From Branchiostoma floridae (taxonomy: Eukaryota; Chordata; Leptocardii; Amphioxiformes; Branchiostomatidae), in the NCBI RefSeq assembly GCF_000003815.2, contig NC_049984.1, positions 8,326,197-8,390,196 of the forward strand: a DNA stretch of 64,000 nt. Reading direction: 5' to 3'. Of this stretch, positions 12,790-36,200 are shown one piece after another; the stretch's first letter is position 1, and each line of letters opens with the position of its first letter. Both the position numbers and the translations under genes were made by a program. Under the pieces are notes generated by a model. It was not told where the DNA came from. It saw only the letters and a list, made by a program, of their open reading frames with translations, and ran no database searches.

Positions 12790-15697
12790 TAGTTATCTTC
12801 TTTTAAGGAGAAAAGATCTAAATAAACTCAAAGGCAATGTGATCATAACCCATTTGCCTTCCGTGTATTATTTGCCATGGTCGTTTCCCATAACTATCCC
12901 GCTTCACTAATTAGGTGGTGTATTCAGTGGTCATTGTCGCCGCTACCCCATATTTGCGCTCTCTTCGAAGTTGTGGAGAAGAGAGCACATTTTCTTTCCT
13001 CGCTTCGCTCACTCTGTGGTTTATTCTGTGGTCATAAGAACTGGCCATGCCTTGTGACACTTTACAAACCTAAGGGCGGGTCACCAACCCTATATTGGAT
13101 CATCACAATCATTACTATTGCTATATTCAAGTTGAACTTCAATCATGAGTTACTTTACAAAACGAGCCACCAGTGGTCTTTCTTTCGACTACTTCACATA
13201 CTGGAGAAGACATGTCGTCATACCAGGTAAGGCAAGACGAGCCATGCTGGCTGATTAGAAAATTCATCTGCATTATACGCTTGGACAAATCGTTAACCCC
13301 GCAGTGGTGGAGGTCTAGTTTGTTAGTTTAAGGCGACCATCTTTTATTACGAGCTGATTGGGAGGTGAGTCAATGCGTCTGGGATGTTACATTTTCATTG
13401 CCATTGACTGAGGCGATTTGTGTCCGTAACGACTGATTGGTCTACCAAGGCATTCCCGTCTAAGTGGTACGGTACAATAAATCCTAAAGAAACACTTTTA
13501 GCGAGGTTTTACGCGACCTCCATCGTGACACTAAGTGTTTAAGGCGACCCCATTTGCGTTGCCGTGACATGGAGAAAGCCGGTGGAATCTGTCGGGGACG
13601 TCTGTAGACGGGCCGACTCGCGGGAGATTACCTGGGGGCTGGGGTGGGAGGTGAGAGGTAGGGGTGGTCCCAGCATACCTCAACAACATCCAACGGGCTT
13701 CTCCTGAACAATGTTCCATCAAAATTTTATAAACGGCTGACACCTTAACGCCGTCGTAAGAAAACAACAAAATAATATCTGCGTTGTCCTCTTAGATATA
13801 TTTGTGAGAGAGCAACTTGCGACTTACTTTTACCATTGCAGTGCTTTGGTGGTCTCGTGAGGATTGTAGGACAATTGGGGATCACCCCTCTCTTTCTTTA
13901 AGAAGCTTAACGATCAGGGTCTTAAGGGACTTCTTGGATCTCAGGAAAACCGTCAGGAAGACTTTTTGCTGAATTGGACAAATCCACAAGACGCCACCTA
14001 TCCGCGTGAACTGACTGTGCTTTACTCAGACACAGCGTCAGGAGGATTTTCTGGTGACGAGTTAGGATTTAGGCTCCTTTGACATGTGGTTTCGCTGCGG
14101 ATGGAACGTGTAAGAAACAACTACAAAAGGGACGATTCTATTCTAGCTATCTCTCATCTGAGGATAGAGCTTTCTTTTGTTTCAGAAATGTTTTGAACAC
14201 TAAAACGATAACGCTCTTCACTTCCAATCGCGTCCGGAGAACAGAGACCATCAAGACCCGTTTCAGGGAAAAGAACATGGAAGACGTCATGGGATAGATA
14301 GTGCTTGTAAAATTCGCTGAAAGAATGCCCACAATGTCCTATCTACACAATAGCATCTGTAACATTACCCACAGAACGTTCAACATTGTGGTCTATGATT
14401 ACATCTTCAAGCAAACTACGACGGACGGAACTTAATTTTCTTCACAACGGTTCTGAGATGTTTAAGATGTAACTTTTTAGAAACTACAGCAAGAGGCACA
14501 CAAGACCAACTCTTCCTGGCACACGCCTGAGACACTTAAACTCACACGTGTACAAAGAAAAGTATGTGAGTTAGGTTAAGACAATACTGTGCTGTCAGCG
14601 TGTCCGGCTGGTTGTCAGGTCGGCGGGGGGAACCAGCGATGGACGCGGACATTCCTGGATGTCAGCCGGCTGACAGACGGGAAGCTGACGGGCCCGCCGC
14701 CCGCCTGACACAACCTGAAACAATCACACCCCGCAGCATTTAACGGGACCTACAAATCACGCACTTTGCCTCGCCATTTGTGAACGACGATCCTTTTTAG
14801 TCTTGACACAAGCAGCTCGTTCGGCTTGAAAATTAGTCACTCTTATTTTTAGTCTAGTCCACTCTTAGTCCAGTTGTATTTTGAGGACTTTCATGCTATT
14901 CACATTTTGACGATAGGTGTTCGGGCATTGCGATTTCAAAATGCATTGTTCTCGTACTTTTACAACTCATTACTTTTATACATGTAGACACCTCTTTCTT
15001 GTAAAAGTCAACTACAAGTAGATTGCTATATACCTGAAGATGGAATTTAGTCGTACATTTGAATGTTCTTGTTACTTGTTCTGTGCGTCGCTTAATATTG
15101 CCTTCATTCCAACATTACTGAAATGGTCTTTTTCTAATATTTCTATCGCTACAGTTGTCAAACAAGTTTCTTATTAGTGTTATACATTCTTTGAGCCATT
15201 ATTTCAAAAGTACAATAGCAAAAACAAAATATCTTCCTTTTTATTCGACAATTTCAAAGTAGGTCAACTTTGCACGAATGTCGGTGTTCTGAAGAAACGG
15301 ATCTTACCTCTTACAATGATCACACCAAAAATCGTATTGATAAGAAAATACAGTATCATGACTTCAGTTGCTTTTCATCATCTCTGCTGCTCCAAAAATG
15401 CACAAAGTTTTCTCTAAAAACATGGAGAGACATTTTTGAAGAAGAGACAACAACAGAACCACCGACTGACGAGCATGTCGTCCCGCTCAGAGGAAGCTTC
15501 ACTCTCCCTTCAACACGCCCAGATTTAAATGATTACCGGGCTAGAGTTCAGTCCCAAAGTCTTCCATAAATCAGAGGTTGGGTTTTTAGTGTCGAGCTGC
15601 CGACAACAGACCCGTTCATCAGGCGGGGATCTCCGCCGGTGGTCCGGGCGGCGTCACGGCCATCAGCAGCCCGGCCAGCTGGGAGCCATCCCCGTCT
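12790..15697. other. Noncoding, with CpG-rich patch 14590-14720
   Basis: No gene recognised. A 117-codon open frame at 12877-13230 has no domain. 14590-14720 and 15600-15697 are strikingly CpG-rich islands in AT-rich DNA, and could be regulatory elements of the FoxF 3' domain. Confidence 0.35.
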
Positions 15698-16490
15698 CTT
15701 GGTGACACGGGGATGGGGGAACTGATGAGCCTTAATTACAGCTGATGCAGGGAAGTATCGTCAGGCGCGCACAGTACAACAGCACAGCAGCACAGCACTA
15801 TAATGCATAGCATAACACACTGGCACAGCACACCAAGCCACCCTCGATACATCTGTGATCTGTAGTGGCGTCAGGTGCATACAGGCATAACATCATAGCA
15901 CCGCAGAGCACAGCACACTGTACAGCACAACACACCGGTGACACGGGGATGGGGGAACTGATGAGCCTTGATTACAGCTGATGCAGCGGAGCGTCGTCAG
16001 GCGCGCACGGCAGAACAGCACACAACATCGCACCCCACCCTACATCACAAAACTGCATAGCACAGCATGGTAAGGCACACCAACGCACAGCATTGCCTGC
16101 CCTCGATACATGTACAGTTTCGTCAGGTTCGCACGGCAGAACGCCACACAGCATCCCAAAGCACAGCACTGCACAGTACAGAACTGCATAGCACACCTTT
16201 GATACATCCGGACAGCGTCGTCAGTCGCGCACAGCATAACAGCACAGCATCCTAAAGAATTGCACTGTACATCACAAAACTGCATAGCACGACATAGCAA
16301 GGAACGCCAATGCACAGCATTACCTACCCTCGATACATCTGCAGTGTCGCCAGGTGCGTATAGCATCGCAAAGCACAGCATCGCAAAGTACAGCACTGTA
16401 CATCACAAAACTGCATAGCATAGCATAGCACAGCAAGACACACCAACGCACATCATCACACACTCTCGATACATCTGCACAGCGTCGTCA
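15698..16490. repeat. Complex tandem array of CAGCA-rich higher-order repeats
   Basis: GGTGACACGGGGATGGGGGA begins at about 15700 and again near 15937, with about 80 bp nearly identical at a spacing of about 237 bp. Downstream, CGATACATCTG-like words recur at about 15845, 16104, 16200, 16331 and 16467, each followed by a CGTCRGGYGCGCAC-like word and CAGCACAGCATAGCA filler. It is an irregular minisatellite with units of about 96-136 bp. Open frames across it are artefacts. Confidence 0.75.
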
Positions 16491-18060
16491 GTTAGGTATT
16501 GGGGAACGAAGTAGAATCGGAGCGACATTGTTTTTACAAGTGTATACAATCAATGAATATAGTATAATATTAGATAATAGACTTTCAATGCGGCAGCTGT
16601 ACACTACCTCCCAACTTTCATTAAATGTTATGTTAAAGATACCAATACATCCTTTAATTATATGGATCATGCAATAGCTAGTTAATATACGTTACAATAT
16701 GCGACGCGATGCGATGCAGCGCAGCCATGCGCATTTCTTATAAGTGAATGACCTTCACAACAGACTTTTGGATCTGAATATGTTTCACATAACGCTCAAG
16801 AAATTCACCAAGAAAGTCGCAGAGTCCTAACTAAGGACCCACTCTCCTCAAGGAAAAAGGTCATTTCTGCACAAACCTTTACGCTTAGTAAAATTATCTT
16901 ATCTTATCTCAAGGGAACCACAGAAGATCTCACGTGACAACCAGTTTTCTCCGCCCTTCTCTGTTATCTGTTCTCCTTATTGTTTCACTTGGTGTCATGT
17001 CCGTCCATTCTCTGATATCATCCTCCCATCTCTACCGTTGCCTGCAATCCTTACTTCCTCCCTGAACAGTTCCTTGTATGAGAGTATTGGCTAGTCCCGA
17101 TGACCGTACCACTTCAGTTTCCTTTCTTTTAGGCTAACGTCATATTTCCAAACCGGGTCTCGGTCGGGCTGTTTGTGGAAACAAAAAATAGAAATGCATA
17201 CGTGAAATTATCAAATATTCGCTAGACGTCTTGTGTAGCTTTGTGTCTTTAATATAATACTTTTCGTTCTCGACAGCTGCTCGACCGGGCACCGGTTGGG
17301 AAATGTGACGTAGGCCTTAGTAGGGGAACATCAATTCGTACAGACCGGTGTTTTACCTGACTCTATCTGTAGGTATTGAGATGCAGTGTCTGTATGTGAT
17401 CTTCAGAATCATCCGGAAAAGCACTTTGCAGACGATTGAACTTGACCTTCGCCTGTGCCCTGACGTTTGCGTGAATGACAGTCTCATTGTTACGTCAGAG
17501 CGCATTAATGGACGCGAAACCTCCGTCCACATTGTACGATAAGAGCGAGCTGCCCTCACGTTAGACACTGTCGTCAGGGGAAGGAACAACAGCCTCGCAA
17601 ATCTCTGGAATATTTCATTGTCATCGGAACTGCTGACGGCATAATGTGGTGTTCGGGTCGACACTTCGTCTAAGCAAACCATCAGCTATGAGGGAACTGT
17701 TCCACACTTTGTCCGTCCTCCTATTAGCGGTGCTGGGGATGATTTAATAGGGCAAATATGTGACAGCTTATACGGAAGAATTAGACTTGATGACAAGCAT
17801 CCGCTTTAGCAAGAAGAAACAGTTGGAGACTAGCTACGTAAAACCTGACGTTCAACTTATGACGAAGTTTTTTTTTCTGATCCTAGATAAGAAATATGCG
17901 AAATAATTAAAATCTATAAATTCCAAATTTTGTTTAACTTGTAATTTTATTATTGAGCATTGATATGTGGTTGAGCATTGTGGTGCGGTCATGTTTATCA
18001 TATCAGTGCCAGAGAAAACCATTTCGGTGCTTTTTCAACGAAAGAAACGGCTGCCCTTTT

Positions 18061-18200
18061 GGCGCACTCCTGTCGCTGTCCTGTCGTAGTCCTGATACTA
18101 CGGACACCCTCGTGACGCTTCTGACGCACACAGGACGCTCATGACGCACTTATAACGCTTTTGACGCACACCTGACGGTACGGACGCACTCCTGACGTAC
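18061..18200 (+). repeat. Degenerate GACGCACNCCTGACG array
   Basis: The words GCGCACTCCTG, GACGCTTCTGACGCACACAGGACG, GACGCACTTATAACG, GACGCACACCTGACGGTACGG and GACGCACTCCTGACG follow one another at roughly 15-30 bp spacing. This is a diverged short tandem repeat. Confidence 0.6.
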
Positions 18201-20565
18201 TTTTTGTCTTCAGACGGTACGTCTACAAAATCTATTGTTATATTGACAAATGTGTTTTAACTTTGCTTAAGAAGTTAACCGTTATACGCATTTACACCAG
18301 GTCCCCATATTTCAAGCAATATCAGGTACATCGAGACAGGTAAGTAAAATAAAACACATCTACAGAGATTTATAAACGATGAATATCCTCTTCTGGCTTG
18401 TTTTCCGTATACTTGTGACTGACAACCTGTTCCAAACTAACTTTGTCGCCTCAAACATATCTCCGGTAACATACACTAGTTTCCAGCGGTTTAATATGCT
18501 GTGATGTTAGGGTATTGTTTGCCTCCTTGGCCAGCTACCAACCAACCGTGTCCGTCCGCGGGACTATTTGTTTTCCCTCAACTCTGTCCCAGGTAGAAAC
18601 ATGCTCCACCATCCGCCATGCTCGACCCCACCTTTAGTTAAATTTAGCAGAAAATTTGTCTACGTTGATTCCCCGCAGGCGCTTCACGTGGAATTAGCGC
18701 GACATTTGTAGGGTGACGATTGCCTCCTGTGTGAGTCGGAACCACCGTGTGGGCCTTCTCCACAAGTTTCCCGCTCTTAATCCGCCACATTCTTACGGAG
18801 TAACCACCCATTGGAGACTAGATCTTATCGCAGCTATGTTAAAGCACCATTTAAAGTCTCTTAACACCAAAGAAGCTCCTGTAGTGAACGGACCTCAGTG
18901 AACCTGTGCCGAGCCCTCCAACACTTTTCACAACAACCTTCCTCTCCGTGCGCCCTACTGCCTTTTAGGGCAGCAAGATTTATTCTATTTCGTTTGTTTT
19001 CTTCACCCAAAATATAACCGAGTGTTTGGCCTTGGATGGGAAGCCGTACGCGTTACCAGGATTATGTAGCTACCATACTGTGACGCGGGGAAAACATTCT
19101 CCCGAAAACCTACAAAAAAGGAGGTCGCGTCTACGATATTCCACACCAAATAGGATTAGATTATGCAAATGTCAAAAATATGTCAAAAAGTACGATAATG
19201 ATTTCTAGTCGCTGGATGGAATTTCTTTTTTTGTCGTACATGTGAACGGCGGCTTTTGCAGACGACAAGAAAGAAAATACCCCAAAAGAAAAACGCCGGA
19301 GGAGGCCGAAATGTAGCCGCTACCCAAAATACAAGAGGAGAATGGGGTGTGCGTGTCACTCATTCAAAACAGTAAGAAGACACTTCCGTTTTCAAGAGCC
19401 ACTGGGGTCAGCCGTCTGTCGTCTGCGACAATGTTGTATCTAAAGCTAGTGTGGTTCTCTTTTCTGTAGTAAACCTTTGTACGTTTTACTGTGTGTTACG
19501 TTACTCCAATCAGGCTGGGGAAATGCCCCGGCTCGAGAATATGCAATACCTACCGCACGACATTTCAAGACGTACTAAGACGTAAAATACGGTCCTCCAT
19601 TTACCACAATCACTTCAAGGTCTTCCTTTAATCCCTTGGGTCAGACGTAGGTGAAAGTGTATGTGTTGCAGACAAGTCTGGTATATCTTAGCATTTGCAT
19701 ACGTACTAACGTTTATTTTAGAACACCGCTGTACAAGTTCTTACAAGGTTTAAGTTTTGTGCAGACATTTCGAACTCATGCGTGTTGTTGACATTGCACT
19801 TGGTGATTGGTACAGGTTACCTTTATCCAAAATTATGGAGATTTTCCTTTCTTTTGACAACTTCGCTAGTGAGATTCTAGACACAAAGAGACGGTATATA
19901 GTGTTACGTTTATGTGGCCAGCGAGATCCGGGTTTCTGTCCTCATAGGACCATTCTGAGGACACTGAAATGTTTATGTCAGTACGTTTTACTTGGCACAT
20001 TGGCCATCGGTTACTTAAGGTAGCATCACGAAACATTACAAATTTAATCATTATGGTGTATATTCTTGAGGGAAGAGAAGCAATGTGAATTTTTGTTGGT
20101 GTAGTTGACAGGGTCTGAAACTGTCCCCTCGGATTTTCTATGTACGTGTGATTCCCGTTGAGTATTTCAACATACAACAGCCATGTATAACGAATGCGAT
20201 ATGGCGATGGTCGAGGTGAAATTTTCTAATAGAAATAAATAGTGAATAAAATGCGATTATGCAGTTGTCGGGCACCAATTCACATGTACGATTTCTTTAA
20301 ACTCAGAGAAAGCGGTATTGGTGCAATGGGTTGCGAGAGTCGCATAAAGAGACACCTACACTAATAAGGTCATTTTCACAGGTGCTGGAGAACTTTAAAG
20401 GACAGTTACACCTGTGTAAATAAGTATTTACTGTGTACTTTGACGACGCACAGCAAGTCTCTATCGCTAGCGTTTCAGACTTCTAGTGTGAAGACCATGT
20501 TTACAGTCTCATACGTGTAAAAATGCAGGATATCTTGAGTTTGTACAATTGTATTGGGCGTTTTC

Positions 20566-20589
20566 TGTGTGTGTGTGTGTGTGTGTGTG
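20566..20589. repeat. (GT)n microsatellite
   Basis: Twenty-four bases of uninterrupted GT dinucleotides. Confidence 0.95.
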
Positions 20590-21195
20590 CATGTCCCCGG
20601 ACAGACAGGCATACCGTCGGCGTGAGGTTGTGCCAACAGTTTACTCCTCTCCAATCGACCGGTCAAAGCTTCATTTGTCTGGCTCGTATTTACCGAATGC
20701 CGCGGGACAATGTAGCTAACAGACGGAAACAGATTACATGCGGGTCCGGCTGCCTCTCCTCTTTTTTCTTTGGCACAATAAAACTACACAACAAATGCGT
20801 TGTGCAAAGCTGTACCTGGTACTGTAGTGTTGTAAAATGGGTGGACTAACACTAAAACCATACTGTTGATCCTACCAGTAAGAAAACGAACAGCACAAAA
20901 TCAGCACGCAATATTTGTCCTAATACAGGATGATGACGGGGCGGTTGTATGATGTGCTATTAGTGCATTCCTGTCCCATTCTACATGATCACTACCCAAG
21001 CAAACGTGATAGGGGGCTTTCAACGTACAAGTGCCGTGTGGTGGACCATCCGAAACTAAGAATACTGTATTTGCATAGAGGAAAAGGTCGTGCATTGTCC
21101 TTAGCAAATGCCGAGTTCATGTGTTGTTGAACCCGTAATGCAGACTCACACTATCCACACAACACACGCAATTTTGGGTCATCAAAATACAGCTC

Positions 21196-21201
21196 TTTAT
21201 T
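21196..21201 (-). terminator. Possible FoxF polyadenylation signal (AATAAA, minus strand)
   Basis: TTTATT on the plus strand reads AATAAA on the minus strand, about 1.24 kb beyond the FoxF stop. A nearer variant, ATTAAA, is at 21997-22002 (about 440 bp beyond the stop). Neither can be chosen without transcript data. Confidence 0.25.
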
Positions 21202-22441
21202 TCTGTCTTCCCCCGCAGACACGGGACATGTAAATGCCAGACAAGGAAATATTACAAGTTGTGCCCCTTCCGTCTGGGTAGAAAGAGCTCCACTATAACG
21301 TTACACTGAGTGGATTTCGTGTAACACATGTCAGTTATCGCTATGTAGCTCAGACTCTAAGTGGCTGTCATTATCTAATTACAAAAATATTCAACTTTTC
21401 CGACTATAAACACTGCTATCAGTATCACAGCTCCTCCTACTTTTGCTGTATATGTGTATCAACTCGCTGTACAGGTAGTTATAGGAAAATAAGTGCTGTA
21501 TACATTCGTCTATCTTTACATACAACTTCGTATATATCATGGAATGTTCGCGACTAGAACATGCTAAGTGATATGATACATTTGTAACGTTAATCTTAAT
21601 ATCATATACGATGTGTAGATATATGTGATAAAATAACATGGAATGAAACAAGAAGAAGAAAAACTGTACAAAATTAAATCTTCATTGGCAACTTTGAAAA
21701 GCAAAATAAAGACATAAACCTCAAATACGATTCTTCAATAGAGTATTTCCCTAAAAATACTATCTTCATTCGAAAACAACAACGGGTACTGTTCTACTAC
21801 AATTATAATATTATTCAGCAGAACAAAATTGCCTATGTTTGACATTTTGGAGCAAAAAACGAAAAGATTTCCTATTTCATGAATACAAAGCACAGTAGAA
21901 TGTGAACATTACGAATATTGTCGCCTTGAAACATCTTACGTTTGGATGCACGGTAAAATGTGCTTTGTCATTGTACATTGTAGTATGTCAGAAAACTTTA
22001 ATTGTCTTCGTAGCTTTGTTTTCTGAACAATACGTCGCAAGAGTTTGACATATTTTCAACACGTAAGGCACTGCTTTATCATATTTTCTGAGAGCACTGC
22101 TGTTGTTATGATATACATTTTTCCTTAATAATACAGCCATTCACAATACACATGATATCCAAACACAAACTACATATTTACTAACAGCCCTTTCCACCAG
22201 AGGATGTGACCGCCGAGCGTCCAAACAATCTCATTGATTTGATAAAGAACGAATCTTGTTACACTTTATATGTTTTGCTGTCTTTTAAAGTATACTTTAA
22301 CAACGTGTACCAAATACATATTAGAAAATCAAGGCTCACGCAAATCTAATTTTGGTCGCTGGACGGTCGCTCAGGAATCGCCATCTGATGGAAAGGGACC
22401 TTTACCTTGTATAAATAGAAAGAAGCCTCTGTGGACTATAT

Positions 22442-32994
<10,553 letters not shown>

Positions 32995-33223
32995 GCTGAA
33001 GAAATCCGTACAAGTCCCGCTGTAGTCTCGATATACAAAAATCAAACCCGACAGATGTGTCAGTCCTGAGCCTAACTCAACAGCGGTGGGAGAGAGAGAA
33101 CCGCACGATCGTCCCGGACTCTACGGTTCGTTAGCCCCAATTCTTCCGTGTATACAAATAAAGGCGGATTGATAGGAAGGAGGGAGTCCTTGCGGGCTAG
33201 CGCGCAGCTCAATCCCGGGCGCA

Positions 33224-33237
33224 GTAAATATTTTAAA
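33224..33237 (-). promoter_or_regulatory. Possible FoxF core promoter element (TTTAAAATATTTAC)
   Basis: About 230 bp upstream of the FoxF start codon the minus strand reads TTTAAAATATTTAC in a GC-rich context. The left part is TATA-like, and the right part (GTAAATA on the plus strand) fits the forkhead consensus RYAAAYA. It could position transcription near 33200 or allow autoregulation. Both are inference from a short motif. Confidence 0.25.
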
Positions 33238-36200
33238 CTTCTGTGTATGACTAGACGCAGACGGATTCGCTCCTGGAGGAGAGGTAGTGGTGGAGAGGTT
33301 CTGTGGCACACGTCCGATCTCGGGGAGGCTCTCGGAGTCAGTGATGATCAGTGTCCACGACGCACGATGTATAAGGGACGGTCTGGTCCTGGTGAGTGTG
33401 GCGTGACACTGTGGTGCTTCCCTGCCCGGCTGGCCCTTATCTGCGACTCAGATCGCGATGTGGAGCCCAGGACTGTCCGGACGTGAGAAAAACTGCTCAG
33501 AGCCCGCCCCCCACATCGACGGACCTGCACCATTCCGCAACCATCGGAGGGGTGTCCAGGGTGGTGGTAGGTCCGCACACATTCCCACTTTGTTTTCTCT
33601 CAAAACTTTACGAGCTAGGTCGGTAAATCACCAGGGGACGCCTAATTCCTCCACTAATGTGGTCACCCCAAGTTACTGAGTATTGTTTTTCAGGACTTCG
33701 AGCAAAGCCCCACTGACTTAGTCCGTATAAAGTTCTATAAAAGTCTTGCCCCATTGAAACTTGTTTAGGCCAGTAGTGTCCTGACCCTACCTTAGCCCCC
33801 GCATACTGCTTACATATTTCTAACGCACAGGTGTGTGAGCACAAGACGATACCTCGGACAGCCCCCGTGAAATAAGACACGGGTAAGAAAAAAAGGGCTG
33901 GTCTTAAACGTTTGCTATTAAAAACAACGAATGAATGGCACGTCTGTATAGCGGGTCGGCTGTCGGGGTGGGCCTCGGGGCCTGACGAGCGTCGCCCCGC
34001 GCGCACATGGTTTATGTCACCGGTACCCACAACGCGCCATTCAGGCGGATAGAAGAGATTGGGGACGCAGATGTAGAGAGTTGGCAGCCCGGATTTTTCC
34101 CTTATCGCCCGGCCATCCCGTCTACTGTTCCACGTAATAACTAACAGTCACACTTCTCTGACTAATCGGCGGGAAACCTGTCCTCCCCTTCGTGTGCGCA
34201 ATCTGCGCTCGCGTTTCCTTAGCAGTATATCTCTTCTCGGAATTTCGGAATGATTTGCGCACACGACACCTATACCCATTTACGGTGACATGGCAATCTC
34301 GTCTTTCCAGTGCTTTTACTCTGACCGCAGTGATTTGCTACAAGGTACGCTTGTACAGAATATAAATTATAAAATACCGAGTAACCTGTAGTAACTGTAT
34401 CAGTGTTATAGATACGTAGTGATTACTACCACATTTCGTTGAATGTTCTTTCTGTGGACGAAAACATTCAATGTTGAGATAGAGCACCGACGAACTGACG
34501 GAGCGTCTTTTCTTTTCGGTTTTCGTACAGGAAGATGTTTGTCTATGAGGAAACCTCGCGTGAAGTGAAGTTTCTACTTTCTGTTTGGCACAATTTTGCA
34601 CCAGTCTTGTATTCATCATGACGTCACAGACTTGATAAGGACTTCGCCCAGGCGGGTCTGAGACGTGACACATTTCCTGGTTCGGCTGAAAACAAGTTTT
34701 TAACGGTAAAATTATGAAAAAAAAGATCCCCAAAGAATGTTGAATGGCAACGGTTCCAAGCTTTTTTTCTGCCATATCATGTAGTGCATGAAAAGATACA
34801 GGTGCAAAGAGTTTATAAACTAGTGTGAAACGTGAGCACACGTATGACTATGATGTGATTCCCAGACCTACTTTTAAAAATTGTCTAACATTCAATCAAC
34901 TGGAACTATTTGTAGACATAGATTAAATCCACCCATGAATTATTATTTGTTAGGTCAAATTATGCGTTTTCATATGAGAGACGCTAGTAATGCGTTCCAT
35001 AATTGATCTGCAGACAGTATGCCTGATTTGAAATAACAGTCCGCTGTTACTCCATTACCCCGGGGGAGTCGTGCCTGTCAACGCCTCGGGGGCCCGGGGG
35101 GCCACCCCCGTCACTCAGTTGTATTTCTCATCAATCATCGCTTCTTTAAATACTTTTCTCCTCTTTATAAAATTACCTGTTCTTATCCATGTTTCAGGTT
35201 CATAATAATGTGAAGAACAGGAACCATGATGGTCTTTTCTTTAAAACATCGAGCTACTGCTACATTTTGCGAAATTAAGAAGAGGAAAGTTGTCCTGTTT
35301 TGTACATTGTTACCTCTCTTTCTTGGTGATTCACTGATTGTGAAACAAATTCTTATCTATGACCCTTTGCAAACTTGTCTTTCCAAACTTTGCAAATGCT
35401 AGCGCGTAAAACAATGCTTGTTACATTCCGATGCGGTGTTGTTGTCAAGTTCGCAAGTCCCAGACGAGAATGTGTGTGTGTCGCGTTTGGCGGCGGTGCT
35501 GTCAGCCCTATCTCCCTGCCCATCAGGGTTGACCCCATGTAGAACGATTTCTCGCAGGTTATTCCTCACGCTTATCGGTCTCCAGAAGTCCTGTGTGACT
35601 CACTGAACGACTGGCCGAGATGCCGACATCAGTCGCGCGGTTTCCACATTTCCTGGCTGTTATAAATCCATCAAACCGACAGAAACACAAAGAAGGAAAT
35701 GGAAAACAATGGAAAGTCTGGTTGTCGGTTTCCAGCAGAACATAGCGGTGGATGTTGTTGTCATTCTTACACCTAGATCCGTGTTCGATAGGTTTTAACA
35801 TGAGCCCTTGGGCGAGAAAATACGATAACTGTCAAATTTAGAGTGGATCTAAATATTTATGACCGTCTGGGGTAATATATTTGCAATCGATAGCCTTTTC
35901 AAACCTTTTACTTCAGCCAATCATTTTAAAGTTTATAAAGCAAGAATTCAGGAAATAACATTTGCTTTACTATAGTCTAGAGATAAGCCCTACCTTATGA
36001 GCCAAACATAAATGTAAAGCTGGCTCATGATTTGCGTAGTAGATTTTGTAATCCGAGCTCCTCGCACCATATGTGCACCAAAAAAGCTCGTTATCCATCT
36101 ATTGCATAACAGGCCCGAAAGCTACATCATTACTATTGTGACGATTGATGGAAAATGGCAAAAAATACAAACACGTTAAGACCACCTGAGCACAGATTGT

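Larger units (their letters stand above)
16491..21195. other. Noncoding region downstream of FoxF
   Basis: No gene recognised. 18061-18200 is a degenerate array of GACGCAC.CCTGACG words. 20566-20589 is a (GT)n run. The rest is ordinary AT-rich sequence with short chance open frames. Confidence 0.45.

Noticed and set aside
15972-16396. Two overlapping Cys-rich open frames
   Set aside because: They lie wholly inside the CAGCA-rich tandem array and reflect its periodicity.
33240-34330. A divergent noncoding RNA like mammalian FENDRR upstream of FoxF
   Set aside because: The arrangement is possible, but nothing in the sequence shows a transcript. RNA-seq would be needed.
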